Source: Amycolatopsis eburnea
Lineage (GTDB): Bacteria; Actinomycetota; Actinomycetes; Mycobacteriales; Pseudonocardiaceae
DNA: 64,000 nucleotides
Direction of reading: 5' to 3'
Assembly (NCBI RefSeq): GCF_003937945.1
Contig: NZ_RSEC01000036.1
Coordinates: 744,001 to 808,000 of the forward strand
In this document: positions 44,014-52,683 of the stretch, piece after piece
Layout: the number at the start of each line of letters is the position of its first letter
Position numbering within the stretch: the first letter of the stretch is position 1
Made by a program: the position numbers and the translations under genes
Notes under the pieces: generated by a model
What the model saw: only the letters and a program-made list of their open reading frames with translations
Told to the model about the DNA's origin: nothing
The model's database searches: none

Positions 44014-45036
44014 GTGACCTTCACGCTGCCGCCGCTGGACTTCCGCTCCGACACCGTCACCCGTCCGGATGAAACGATGCGCGCGGCGATGGCGTCGGCC
44101 GAGGTCGGTGACAACGTCCTCGAGCACGACCCGACGGTCGCCGCCCTGGAGGAACGCGCCGCGCACGTCCTGGGCATGGCGGCCGCGCTCTGGGTGCCGA
44201 GCGGGACGATGGCCAACCTGATCGCGCTGAGCCTGCACCTGCAGCGCGGCGACCGGTTCCTGGCCACCCGCGGCGCGCACGTGCTGGCCAACGAGCTGGG
44301 CTCGGCCGCGTGGCTGGCCGGCGGCATGCCGGACATCCTCGAGCACGATGGCGGCCCGGGCCGCCCGTCTCCCGACGCCCTCGCGGCCGCGATCGGACAA
44401 CCCGGGCCGTACTTCACATTACGGACATCGCTGCTCTGCCTGGAGAACACCCACAACGCGGCCGGCGGCGCCGTGACCCCGCCCGACGAGCACGCCCAGC
44501 TGCTGTCGGTCGCGAAGGAAGCCGGCCTGACCGTGCACCTCGACGGCGCCCGGCTCTGGCAAGCCGCGGTGGCGCTGCAGGTCCCGCCCGCCGCGCTGAC
44601 CGTCGGCGTCGACACCGTCTCGGCCTGCTTCAGCAAGGGCCTCGGCGCGCCGGTCGGGTCGGTCGTCGCGGGCAGCAGGACGTTCGTCGAGCGCGCCCGC
44701 CGGATGCGCCAGATGCTCGGCGGCGGCGTCCGCCAGGGCGGCGTGCTGGCCGCGGCCTGCCTGGTCGCCCTGGACCGCGTCCCGGACCTGGCCGACTCGC
44801 ACGAGAACGCCGCGCGCCTCGCCGACGGTCTGCGCGAGTACGGCTGGCCGACGAACGTGCCGGACACCAACATCGTGCTCGCCGAGGTGCCCGACATCCC
44901 GACCGCGCTGAGCTGGCTCGACTCGCTCGGGATCCGCGCGGTGCCGATGGCGGGCAAGGTCCGGTTCGTCACCCACCGGGACCTCAGCGCGACCGACGTC
45001 GAAGAAGCCCTGCGCCGGATCAAGACCGGCGCCTGA
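44014..45036 (+). CDS. ltaE: Low-specificity L-threonine aldolase
   Basis: This is a 340-residue PLP enzyme of fold type I that cleaves threonine or allo-threonine to glycine and acetaldehyde. The start PLDFRSDTVTRPDETMRAAM is characteristic. VGDNVLEHDPTV, LWVPSGTMANLIAL, LCLENTHNAAGG, VHLDGARLWQAA and the PLP-Lys208 in CFSKGLGAPVGSV all match. The GTG at 44014 is used. A HAD-type hydrolase gene follows 15 bases later, so the two are co-transcribed. Confidence 0.9.
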   Translation: MTFTLPPLDFRSDTVTRPDETMRAAMASAEVGDNVLEHDPTVAALEERAAHVLGMAAALWVPSGTMANLIALSLHLQRGDRFLATRGAHVLANELGSAAWLAGGMPDILEHDGGPGRPSPDALAAAIGQPGPYFTLRTSLLCLENTHNAAGGAVTPPDEHAQLLSVAKEAGLTVHLDGARLWQAAVALQVPPAALTVGVDTVSACFSKGLGAPVGSVVAGSRTFVERARRMRQMLGGGVRQGGVLAAACLVALDRVPDLADSHENAARLADGLREYGWPTNVPDTNIVLAEVPDIPTALSWLDSLGIRAVPMAGKVRFVTHRDLSATDVEEALRRIKTGA

Positions 45037-45051
45037 CGCACTGGGGGACCC

Positions 45052-45630
45052 GTGAACTGGATCGTGTTCGACTACGGCGACGTGCTGAGCAAGCCGAGCG
45101 CCGCCCGCCCCGACCTGGCCGCGGCCATGGGCGCCCCGCTGCCGGAGTTCGAAAAGGCGTACTGGGACCTGCGGCTCCCGTACGACGCCGGCAGCACGCC
45201 GCTGGAGTACTGGCAGGCCGTGGGCCAGGCGCTCGGCGTACCGGTCGACGAGGCGCTGTCGGCCGAGCTGACCCGCATTGACATCGAGGGCTGGGGCTAC
45301 CTCGAGCCGTCGTCGGAAGCCCTGCTCGAGACGCTCGCCGAAGCCGGCGCGCCGCTCGCGCTGCTGTCGAACGCGCCCGCGGTGTTCGGCGAATGGGCCC
45401 GCGCGCAGGACTGGGCGCGGCACTTCCGCGTGACGCTGTTCTCGGGCGACGTCCGGTGCGTCAAACCGGACGCGAAGATCTTCCGCCTGCTGCTCGACGA
45501 GCTCGGCGCGGAGCCGTCGGACTGCCTGTTCTTCGACGACCGGCAGTCCAATGTGGACGGCGCGCGGGCGGCCGGGCTGAAGGCCGAGCTGTGGAACGGC
45601 GCCGACGCGGCCCGCGCCTGGCTGGACTGA
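45052..45630 (+). CDS. HAD-superfamily hydrolase
   Basis: This is a 192-residue HAD hydrolase with cap subdomain. Motif I is IVFDYGDVLS, with the nucleophile Asp at residue 7 and Gly at the usual second-Asp position, as in the epoxide-hydrolase-like DFGGVL subgroup. Motif II is ALLSNAP, the Lys region is VRCVKPDAKIFRLLL, and motif IV is CLFFDDRQSNVDGARAAG. The substrate is unknown. It follows threonine aldolase closely in the same direction; the functional link is unclear. Confidence 0.85.
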   Translation: MNWIVFDYGDVLSKPSAARPDLAAAMGAPLPEFEKAYWDLRLPYDAGSTPLEYWQAVGQALGVPVDEALSAELTRIDIEGWGYLEPSSEALLETLAEAGAPLALLSNAPAVFGEWARAQDWARHFRVTLFSGDVRCVKPDAKIFRLLLDELGAEPSDCLFFDDRQSNVDGARAAGLKAELWNGADAARAWLD

Positions 45631-45724
45631 ACGACTCACCCACCCCGCACGGCCGCCTACCCGCCGTGATCCGCGTGTCCTAGGCTGGGCACGTCCCCCC
45701 GCCGACTTCCCCGGTAGGTAGCCC

Positions 45725-46540
45725 ATGGCGACGAGCGAACGACCGTCGGCCCGCGTCGACTTCGACCGGCCGAGCTTCGCTCGCGTCTCGGACGCGTTGC
45801 TGGGCGGCCAGAACAACTACGAGGCCGACCGCGCCGTGCTGCGGCAGATCCTGGACATCGCGCCGGAAGCCCCGGCGATGGCGCGGGAGATGCGGCAATG
45901 GCTCGTCCGGGCCGTCCGCTACCTGACCGAGCGGCTCGGCGTCGACCAGTTCGTCGACCTCGGCTCGGGCTTCCCGACGGTGGAGAACACCCACCAGGTG
46001 GCGCAGAAGTACAACCCGGAGGCGCACGTCGTCTACGTCGACGACGACCCGGTGGTGGAAGCGCACGGCCGGGCCCTGCTCGTCGACAACGACTTCACGC
46101 ACATCTGCGGCACCGACCCGCTGAACCCCGGCGAGACCCTCACCGGGGTGGCGCGGTACATCGACCTCGACCGCCCGGCCGGGCTCGTGCTGTGCGGGGT
46201 CGTCGACCACATCGCCGACCTCCAGCAGGCGCAGCAGGTGGTCAAGTCCTACGCGGGCGCGCTGGCCCCGGGCTCGTACCTGCTCCTGCTGCACCGCCAC
46301 AACCCGCTCGACGCCACCGAGGCGGCGACCGTCGCGGCAGCGCTCGAGGACCGGTTCGGCCGCACCGGGCTCGAGACGCGCTACCGCGCGGAGGCCGAGA
46401 TCGCGTCCTTCTTCGACGGCCTCGACCTGCTCGAACCCGGGCTGGTCGCGCCCCACCTGTGGTGGCCGGACGGGCCGCGCCTGGCGCCGCTGACGCCGGT
46501 CAACCGGACGGCGCTGGGCGGCGTGGCGCGAATCCCGTAA
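45725..46540 (+). CDS. SAM-dependent methyltransferase (DUF574/Methyltransf_19)
   Basis: This is a 271-residue protein of a group that is abundant in actinomycetes. The family opening RVDFDRPSFARVSDALLGGQ and NYEADRAVLRQIL is clear, followed by the SAM-binding FVDLGSGFPTVENTHQVAQ and VVYVDDDPVVEAHGRALL, then GLVLCGVVDHI and SYLLLLHRHNP. Acceptor substrates of this family are unknown; the many copies per genome are often linked to development. A long nested hairpin follows its stop. Confidence 0.87.
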   Translation: MATSERPSARVDFDRPSFARVSDALLGGQNNYEADRAVLRQILDIAPEAPAMAREMRQWLVRAVRYLTERLGVDQFVDLGSGFPTVENTHQVAQKYNPEAHVVYVDDDPVVEAHGRALLVDNDFTHICGTDPLNPGETLTGVARYIDLDRPAGLVLCGVVDHIADLQQAQQVVKSYAGALAPGSYLLLLHRHNPLDATEAATVAAALEDRFGRTGLETRYRAEAEIASFFDGLDLLEPGLVAPHLWWPDGPRLAPLTPVNRTALGGVARIP

Positions 46541-46546
46541 AAGCTG

Positions 46547-46641
46547 GAGAGGCTTGTTCAGCCGTCGGCCGCCACACGACTTTCGCGGGTGACCGGCGGC
46601 ATCCGCGTGGGCCGTGGCGGCCTAACCAGAACAAGCCTCTC
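46547..46641. repeat. Nested inverted repeat between converging genes
   Basis: A perfect 13-bp outer pair (GAGAGGCTTGTTC at 46547-46559 against 46629-46641) encloses a second perfect 9-bp pair (GGCCGCCAC at 46567-46575 against 46614-46622). The right outer arm overlaps the stop of the small membrane protein. It may act as a bidirectional terminator, but at 95 bp with a 38-base central loop it is larger than typical terminators and could be a mobile repeat unit. Confidence 0.7.
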
Positions 46642-46828
46642 AGTACCGGTTGATGCGCTTCGGGTCCTTGTTGCCGGTGATCGCCTTGTAGCCGGCCGCG
46701 CCGAGGAAGGCGATGCCGCCGATGATGGCGATCCACAGGACGGCCTTGAACACGAACCCGATCACGGCGCCCAGCACCATGAACGCCACCCAGGCGACGA
46801 TCAGGCCGCCGACGATCTTCCAGAACAT
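46640..46828 (-). CDS. Small two-helix membrane protein
   Basis: This is a 62-residue protein made almost entirely of two hydrophobic stretches (MFWKIVGGLIVAWVAFMVLG and VLWIAIIGGIAFLGAAGY) with a basic C-terminal tail NKDPKRINRY. GGAGG 6 bases before the ATG at 46828 supports translation. Such short proteins are widespread in actinomycetes as hypothetical membrane proteins; no role can be assigned. Confidence 0.65.
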   Translation of the reverse strand: MFWKIVGGLIVAWVAFMVLGAVIGFVFKAVLWIAIIGGIAFLGAAGYKAITGNKDPKRINRY

Positions 46829-46929
46829 GGTTCCTCCGCTGTGTCCCCGTGGCCCCACCGGCCCGGTGACTCCAATGTGCCACCTCCGGCGGGGAAACTC
46901 CCCTTTGAGAGCCAACGTTCGGGGTTAAA

Positions 46930-48108
46930 TCAGGGTTCCCCCTGGCCGAGCCAGGCACCGAGGCGCCGAACGCCTTCGTCGATGTCCTCGGCGCTGCCGG
47001 CGAAGGAGAACCGCACGTACTTCCCGCCGTCGACCGGGTCGAAGTCGACGCCGGGGGTGATGGCGAGCCCGGTGTCGGCGAGCAGCCGCTGGCACCAGCT
47101 GAGGCTGTCTTCGGTGTACTCGCTGACGTCGGCGTAGGCGTAGAAGGCGCCGTCCGCGGGCGCGAGCTTGTCGAGACCGATGCGCTTCAGTCCTTCGAAG
47201 AGCCGGTCGCGGTTGGCGCGGTACCGCTCGACGTGCGCGTCGGCTTCCGCGTACGCCTCGGGCGTGAAGGCGGCGAGCGCCGCGTACTGCGAGACCGCCG
47301 GCGGGCAGATGGTGAAGTTGCCGGTCAGCACGTCGATCGCGCGGTGCAGGCGCTGCGGCGCGAGCATCCAGCCGAGCCGCCAGCCGGTCATCGCGAAGTA
47401 CTTCGAGAAGCTGCCGAGCACGATCGGCTCCCGGCCGTACTGCCACGCGCAGTCGAGCTCGGCGCCGTAGGAGATGCCGTGGTAGATCTCGTCGCTGATC
47501 AGCTGCACCCCGTGCGACGCGCACCAGCCGGTGATGGCGGCGAGTTCGCCGGGCGGCAGCACGGTCCCGGTCGGGTTGCTCGGGCTGGCGACGATCAGGC
47601 CGTCGATCGGGCCGAGCCGGTCGAGGAGCTTCACGGTGGGCTGGAAGTTCGTCTCGGCGGTGGTGGCGAACTCGACGACCTCGCAGCCCAGCACGGAGAG
47701 CAGGTTGCGGTAGGCCGGGTAGCCCGGCCGCGCCATGGCGACCTTCGCGCCGGGGTCGAAGGCGCTGAGGAAGGCGAGCAGGAACCCCCCGGAGGACCCG
47801 GTGGTCAGGACGACGTCGTGCGCCTGGACGTCGACGTCGTACCGCCGCCGGTAGTGCCCGGCGACGGCCTCGCGCAGCTCCGGGATGCCGAGCTGTTCGG
47901 TGTAGCCGAGCGTGCTGTCCTGCAGCGCCTTCGCCGCGGCCTCGAGCACGGGCCGCGGCGCGGGCGCGGAGGGCTGCCCGGCCGCGAGCGACACGAGGTC
48001 ACCGTGGCTGCGCTGCCGCGCGCCGGCCGCGGAGAGGACGTCCATGACGTGGAAGGGCGGTACGCCGGCCCGCAGCGCGGGACCGGCGAAGGCTCCGAGG
48101 TCGACCAT
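46930..48108 (-). CDS. PLP-dependent class I/II aminotransferase
   Basis: This is a 392-residue aminotransferase of the aspartate aminotransferase fold. LGYTEQLGIPELREAVAGHY, the ring-stacking and phosphate-binding TTGSSGGFLLAFLSA, ASPSNPTGTVLP with the PLP-contacting Asn, DEIYHGISY, and the Schiff-base Lys236 in GSFSKYFAMTGWRLGW are present. The C-terminal KYVRFSFAGS contains the carboxylate-binding Arg. Amino donor and acceptor are unknown. It precedes no clear partner; the gene upstream on the same strand is the ESX-linked muralytic protein. Confidence 0.9.
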   Translation of the reverse strand: MVDLGAFAGPALRAGVPPFHVMDVLSAAGARQRSHGDLVSLAAGQPSAPAPRPVLEAAAKALQDSTLGYTEQLGIPELREAVAGHYRRRYDVDVQAHDVVLTTGSSGGFLLAFLSAFDPGAKVAMARPGYPAYRNLLSVLGCEVVEFATTAETNFQPTVKLLDRLGPIDGLIVASPSNPTGTVLPPGELAAITGWCASHGVQLISDEIYHGISYGAELDCAWQYGREPIVLGSFSKYFAMTGWRLGWMLAPQRLHRAIDVLTGNFTICPPAVSQYAALAAFTPEAYAEADAHVERYRANRDRLFEGLKRIGLDKLAPADGAFYAYADVSEYTEDSLSWCQRLLADTGLAITPGVDFDPVDGGKYVRFSFAGSAEDIDEGVRRLGAWLGQGEP

Positions 48109-48123
48109 GCGGCCAGGCTAGTT

Positions 48124-49254
48124 CTAGTAGCCCCGGTAAGCACCGCCGTGGGCCATGGCCTTGATGCCCGGCACGTTGTCGAGGCTGCCGTAGCGGTCGA
48201 AGGAGTACCGGACACCCGCGATGATGTTGTCGACCGGGTTGTAGATGTTGTCGTGCCCGGGCAGCTTGTGCGCGTTGAAGGTCGAGTCGATGCACTGCAT
48301 GAGCCCCTTGGACGGGTGCCCGGCGGCGGCATTGGAATCCCAATTGTTTATAGCGTTTGGATTCCCGCCCGACTCGTGCTGGATGATCGCCCAGATCTTC
48401 GGGATGTCGGCGTCGGTCACCGGGATGCCCGCGGCCTGCAGGGCCTTCATGGCTTCCTGGATCCACTGCTGGACGTTGCCCGGGGGCGGGGAGGAGGGCG
48501 GGCCGCCGCTGGGGCCGAGGCCGCCGCCCCCGCCACCACCACCGCCGCCTCCGCCACCGCCGCCGTGGGAGGAGCCGTTGCTGTGGATGCCGCCGGTGCT
48601 CTTGGGGGCCGCGGCGGAGCTGGCAGGCAGCGGGACCTGGTCGTAACCGCCCTCGATCTGCTGGGACATCAGCTTCTGCGACGCCTTGATCGCGGTGTCG
48701 GCCTGGGCCTGGAGGCCGGCCACGTCGCCGTCGAACCCGGCGGTGATGTTGTGGATGTCGGTCTTCGCCGTGGCCAGGATCTGGTCGGCGGACGGGTTCG
48801 GCCCCGGCTTGCCCTCTTCGTGCGCCGTCTTCGCGTCGGCGATCGCCTTCTTGATCTGGGTCTCAGCCGTCGCGTTGCGCTCGTTGACCGCCTTCTCCGC
48901 GGCGAGCTGCTTGTCCCCGACGTTCTTCTTGACCTGCTCGAGGGTCGACGCGAGGTCGTCGAGGTCCTTGGCGACGTCCTCGAGGTGGGTCTGCACCTTG
49001 GTGCCGGCGTCGCGGACCTGGCGGACGTACTTGAAGAATTCGTCGGCCGCCGGGCCGGCCCACACGCCGCCGTTGAGCGCGTCCGTCGAATTCTTCAGCG
49101 ACGCCGTGTGGTCGCCGGCGTTCTTGCCCGCCTCGCGGAACTGCGCGGCCGCCGCGGTGATTTTTCCCAAATCGACCTTTTCGACCTGGTCGACCTTCTT
49201 CATGAAGGCTTCCCAGTTGTCCGGCGTTCCGGCGCCGCCCGGGTTCAATCCCAC
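48124..49254 (-). CDS. WXG100-like protein fused to a lytic transglycosylase domain
   Basis: This is a 376-residue protein without signal peptide. Residues about 15-120 form a helical WXG100-like hairpin with GVWAGPAADEFFKYVRQVRD as the W-x-G turn and partner helix. A second helical stretch (about 120-205) and a linker holding a run of about 16 glycines follow. The C-terminal about 110 residues are a goose-lysozyme/SLT-type domain: IPKIWAIIQHESGGNPNAIN with the catalytic Glu, AAGHPSKGLMQCIDSTFNAH and NPVDNIIAGVRY. It is probably exported by an ESX system through its N-terminal domain and cuts peptidoglycan. It is the last gene of the ESX-type locus. Confidence 0.86.
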   Translation of the reverse strand: MGLNPGGAGTPDNWEAFMKKVDQVEKVDLGKITAAAAQFREAGKNAGDHTASLKNSTDALNGGVWAGPAADEFFKYVRQVRDAGTKVQTHLEDVAKDLDDLASTLEQVKKNVGDKQLAAEKAVNERNATAETQIKKAIADAKTAHEEGKPGPNPSADQILATAKTDIHNITAGFDGDVAGLQAQADTAIKASQKLMSQQIEGGYDQVPLPASSAAAPKSTGGIHSNGSSHGGGGGGGGGGGGGGGLGPSGGPPSSPPPGNVQQWIQEAMKALQAAGIPVTDADIPKIWAIIQHESGGNPNAINNWDSNAAAGHPSKGLMQCIDSTFNAHKLPGHDNIYNPVDNIIAGVRYSFDRYGSLDNVPGIKAMAHGGAYRGY

Positions 49255-49274
49255 TCTGGTGCCCCCTGCTCAGA

Positions 49275-49586
49275 TCACTTGTCGACGTGCAGCTTGAGGT
49301 CGCTCGCCCCGACCTGGTCGGTCTCGGCGACCAGCCCCGCGGCCTTGCGCATGGCGAACCCCAGTGCCTCCATGTGCTTGCCCGCCGCGTCGAACTGGCT
49401 GTGCACGCCGTCCTTGAACTTGCCGACGGCGCCGTGCGCATCGCCCTTGTCGTCCATCCCGCCGAAGGGGCTTTCCTTCTCGTGGTCCAAGCCGGTGACC
49501 TTCTGCTTGGACTTTTCGAACTCGTCCTTGAGCTTCTCCACCTGGCCGGCCGCGATGGCCATCGAGTCGGCGTCGTAGACAGGCAC
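49275..49586 (-). CDS. Small ESX-type helical protein
   Basis: This is a 103-residue protein of ESX-substrate size (about 100) without signal peptide. It opens with a long helix SMAIAAGQVEKLKDEFEKSK, has a turn region SPFGGMDDKGDAHG in place of a clear W-x-G, and a second helix SQFDAAGKHMEALGFAMRKA. It starts 332 bases downstream of the EspG-like gene's 3' side region and ends 20 bases before the muralytic fusion protein. It is likely to be the secreted or heterodimer partner of that protein. Confidence 0.72.
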   Translation of the reverse strand: MPVYDADSMAIAAGQVEKLKDEFEKSKQKVTGLDHEKESPFGGMDDKGDAHGAVGKFKDGVHSQFDAAGKHMEALGFAMRKAAGLVAETDQVGASDLKLHVDK

Positions 49587-49720
49587 GGTTCGTCATCCCC
49601 TTCGGAAAACTTGTGTCCGCCCGATCGGACGTCGTCATGACCAGGACGGTTCCCGCGTTCACTTTATGACTTCCCGAGGGGTGCGCGTGCGGTTCCCGGC
49701 CAACTTCCACCCGGCGGGGC

Positions 49721-50479
49721 TCACGCCTCCGCCATCAGTTCCCGGATCCTCGTCGCGAGCAGCGCGTTGTCCGCCGGGGTCACGGTCGCCCACTCGCGGC
49801 CTTCCCGGTCGGTTTCCACCTGGAACAGGTAGCGCCCGGAGTCGGTGTCGAAGAACGCCACCACCCGGTTCGCGCGGTGGACGACGCCGTCTCGGCCGAC
49901 GCGCTCCGCGCCGAACTGGCCGCGGGCTTCCTGGCCGAGCAGCATCCCGGACAGCTCCTGGGCGTGGAACAGCGCCACGCCGCGGTCCTCCAGCGCCGTC
50001 ACCAGTGCCTTCGGGTCGCCCTTCGCCGCCGCGTCGGCCGACTTCAGGGTCTCGTACGGGATGCTCACCGTCTGGCCGATGCCCGGGGCCAGGTCGCCCG
50101 CCACCGAGACCGCCGCCTCCGCGAGGGCGTCCTCCGTCGCCGGGATCAGCCACACCTCCGCGTTGTCCACCACCGCCAGCACCGCCTGGCCGCGGTGGCT
50201 GACCGCGCGGCCGCGGATCTCCCGTTCCGCCCAGACCCAGACGTCGACGCCGAACTGGGGGCGGGCGAGCAGGTGGAGCAGGTCGGTCAGCTCGCCGGAG
50301 GGGCGGCGGTTGCGGGCCAGGCGCCGCTCGCCGAGCGACGCCCACGCCGATGCCACCAGCTCCGACCGCTCGGTGCGGGTGGTTCCTTCACTCGGCACGT
50401 CGATCGCGACGTGCCGGCGCGGCAGTTCGAACGACTCCCAGAGCACGTCGAACTCCGACGCCGACAGCACCAAGGACAC
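49721..50479 (-). CDS. EspG-family ESX chaperone
   Basis: This is a 252-residue EspG-like protein, the cytoplasmic chaperone that binds PE/PPE pairs and hands them to a type VII secretion ATPase. Family features are the start VLSASEFDVLWESFELPRRH, the strand-rich region FGVDVWVWAEREIRGRAV with AVLAVVDNAEVWLIPA, the middle TVSIPYETL, and a C-terminal strand GRYLFQVETDREGREWATVTPADNAL read in parts. The GTG at 50479 begins 3 bases after the PPE-like gene's stop triplet, which supports a dedicated chaperone-substrate pair. Confidence 0.85.
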   Translation of the reverse strand: MSLVLSASEFDVLWESFELPRRHVAIDVPSEGTTRTERSELVASAWASLGERRLARNRRPSGELTDLLHLLARPQFGVDVWVWAEREIRGRAVSHRGQAVLAVVDNAEVWLIPATEDALAEAAVSVAGDLAPGIGQTVSIPYETLKSADAAAKGDPKALVTALEDRGVALFHAQELSGMLLGQEARGQFGAERVGRDGVVHRANRVVAFFDTDSGRYLFQVETDREGREWATVTPADNALLATRIRELMAEA

Positions 50480-50481
50480 GG

Positions 50482-52056
50482 TCAGCGACCGTCCGAACCG
50501 TGGTCGCCGATCACGTCGGGGGAAACCATCCGCTGGTCGGCGAACAGGTCCTGGTCGTCGACGCCGAAGCGGCGGATGTGCTCGGCGTCCTCCTCCTGCG
50601 GGGCCGCCTCCGACAGGAACCTCGTCTCGCCGCGCTGCTGCTTCGGGCTGATCTGCTCGGACTTCCGCAGCGCGACGGCTTCCTCCTCGGGCAGCTCGCC
50701 GACCGGCAGCGGTCGCACCGGTCCCTTCGGCTGGCCCTTCTCCCGCCGCTGGCGTTCCTTGTCGCCGCTGAGCGCGCCACCGGCGGCGCCCGCGCCGACC
50801 GCCGCCGCGCCCGCGCCGATTTCGCCCGGGGTGACGCCGGGCTTCGCCGTGAAGCCGCGCTCGGCCGTGTACTGGCCCGGCTGGAGCGGGGGCTGCGGCA
50901 TCGCGCCGACCGTGCGGCCCTTGGCCAGCAGCCCGTCGGGGCCGCGGCTGAGCGAGCTGTCGACGCCGCCCGTGCCGCCGGACGTGCCACCGCCGCCGCC
51001 GAGCGACTTGATCGGCGCGGTCACCGGGTTCGAGCCGGGCGGCAGGGAGCCGGGGGCACCCGGCGGGACGAACTGCTCGCCACCGCCGCCGACGGCCAGG
51101 CCCGGGGTGAACCTGGTGGTGTCGCCGCCGCCCGTGCCGCGGCCGGGGGCGTTGACCCAGCCGGGGCCGGGCGAGGTCGACGTCGGCGGCTTCACGCCGG
51201 ACGGCGTCGTCGAGGACGAAGGCGTCGTGTGCTGCCCGGCGGGCGCGGTCACCGAGCCGGTCTGCCGCGTCGGCGGCGCGGGCCGGGACGGCTGCTGCGC
51301 CGCGACGCCGTAGACCGGGGTCGGCGGGTCGGCGTGCACCTGGTGCGCAACCGGCTGCACGACGGGCGGGTCGACGTGCACCGACCGGACCTTGTCCGAA
51401 GCGGGCCGCACGCCGCCGTCCGGCGTCACCGCGACCGCCGCGCCGGCGACGTCCAGCACGCCCGGCGTGACACCGGGCGCGGCCAGCTTCAGCGACTCGG
51501 GGTCGGACAGCGACTGCGTCGAGAGCAGGTTCGTGCCGCTCTCCTGCGCGTACTCGTTCAGTGCCTGCTGCGCCTGCGCCTTGGCGTTGTTCGCCGCCTC
51601 GACCTGCCGGGCGTGGTCGGTCTCGAAGCCGATCAGGGACAGCAGGAGCCCGTCGGTCAGCGTGTAGCCGCCCGCGCCCTTCCGGACCGTTTCGGCGTCC
51701 GGCAGCTTGTACTTGGTGCGGTTGAAGGACTCGCCCTGCTCGAAGACCATTTCCGCGGCGTGCGCGACCTTCGAGGTGGCGTCCTGGGAGAACCCGGCCT
51801 GCTCGGTCAGCACCTGGCCGGCCGCGCCCCCGGCCTGGCTCTGCCACTCGACGCCGAGCTTCAGCAGCTGCGCGCGCAGCGTCTGGTCGGTGTGGGCGAG
51901 CGCGGCCGCGACGGCCTTCAGCGCGTCGACGGCGGTGCCGATGCTGCCGGTGCCGTCGCCGTTGACGATCCGCGTGATCTGGTCGGCGATCGCGGTGTTG
52001 GTCCAGCCGTCGAACCGGTGGTTCTGGATCCCGGCCGCGAGCTCGGAGAATTCCAC
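50482..52056 (-). CDS. PPE-like ESX substrate with Gly/Pro-rich C-terminus
   Basis: This is a 524-residue protein. Residues about 1-175 are helical and resemble a PPE or WXG100-type domain (GVEWQSQAGGAAGQVLTEQA near the turn, then AAEMVFEQGESFNRTKY). The rest is low-complexity, rich in Pro, Gly, Thr and Ser (PSSSTTPSGVKPPTSTSPGP), and ends in a charged tail RFLSEAAPQEEDAEHIRRFG. GGGAGGG lies just before the GTG at 52056. It is encoded directly before its probable chaperone EspG and after a PE-like and a DUF3558 gene. Confidence 0.8.
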   Translation of the reverse strand: MEFSELAAGIQNHRFDGWTNTAIADQITRIVNGDGTGSIGTAVDALKAVAAALAHTDQTLRAQLLKLGVEWQSQAGGAAGQVLTEQAGFSQDATSKVAHAAEMVFEQGESFNRTKYKLPDAETVRKGAGGYTLTDGLLLSLIGFETDHARQVEAANNAKAQAQQALNEYAQESGTNLLSTQSLSDPESLKLAAPGVTPGVLDVAGAAVAVTPDGGVRPASDKVRSVHVDPPVVQPVAHQVHADPPTPVYGVAAQQPSRPAPPTRQTGSVTAPAGQHTTPSSSTTPSGVKPPTSTSPGPGWVNAPGRGTGGGDTTRFTPGLAVGGGGEQFVPPGAPGSLPPGSNPVTAPIKSLGGGGGTSGGTGGVDSSLSRGPDGLLAKGRTVGAMPQPPLQPGQYTAERGFTAKPGVTPGEIGAGAAAVGAGAAGGALSGDKERQRREKGQPKGPVRPLPVGELPEEEAVALRKSEQISPKQQRGETRFLSEAAPQEEDAEHIRRFGVDDQDLFADQRMVSPDVIGDHGSDGR

Positions 52057-52065
52057 GCGCCCTCC

Positions 52066-52683
52066 CTAGTTGCGTGCTTTCAAGGTCTGCAGCGCCAGGT
52101 CGGCGGCGTGCGCCGACATGTCGCACAGCTGCGGCTGGGTGAGCTTGCCGCGGGTGATGGGGAACGTCCGGATGGTCAGCGTCCGGCCCTTCGCGACGCC
52201 GACGAGCGTGGTGCAGTCGGCCGGGTCGGCGGCCGCGCGGTAGCTCGTCAGCGCCGGGTAGCCGTCGATGGCCTTCGGTTCGGTGGTCATGCTGTTCTTG
52301 CGCCGGGCCCCGGTGATCCACTCGTCGAGGTCGGCGGTCACCGCGCCCACCTGGTAGCCGTGGAAGGGCTCTTCGCGGTCGGCGTCGAGCACGCAGACGG
52401 GTCCGTCCGCGCTGTCGGCCTGGCGGGGCGTGCTGCTGATCTTCATCGCGTCGAGCTGCACCTGCGGGAACAGGTCGCAGAGGTCGACGCCCTGCAGCGG
52501 CAGGTCGGCCGGGCGCTGGGGCAGCTGGGCGGCCTTCGCGCTCTGCGACGCCGCGGTGGCGGCTGTCTCGACGGGGTAGGGGGTGCCGTCCTTGTCCGCC
52601 GAGCAGCCGGCGAGCGCCGCCGTCGCGAGCACGCCGCCGGTGAGCAGCACCGCGCTGCTACGCACCGTGCTTGCCGCGGTCAC
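52066..52683 (-). CDS. DUF3558 lipoprotein
   Basis: This is a 205-residue cell-surface lipoprotein. The signal VRSSAVLLTGGVLATAALAGC ends in a lipobox LAGC. The DUF3558 pattern is seen in VDLCDLFPQVQLDAM, DGPVCVLDADREE, DCTTLVGVAKGRTL and QLCDMSAHAADLAL, with conserved Cys residues probably paired. DUF3558 proteins are common next to ESX-type genes in Pseudonocardiaceae. The first 26 bases overlap the end of the PE-like gene; a slightly later start within the signal is possible. Confidence 0.82.
   Translation of the reverse strand: MTAASTVRSSAVLLTGGVLATAALAGCSADKDGTPYPVETAATAASQSAKAAQLPQRPADLPLQGVDLCDLFPQVQLDAMKISSTPRQADSADGPVCVLDADREEPFHGYQVGAVTADLDEWITGARRKNSMTTEPKAIDGYPALTSYRAAADPADCTTLVGVAKGRTLTIRTFPITRGKLTQPQLCDMSAHAADLALQTLKARN

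Noticed and set aside
48490..48580. Simple repeat (run of glycine codons) as a possible CRISPR or microsatellite locus
   Set aside because: It is a coding glycine linker between two domains, with mixed GGN codons and no spacer structure.
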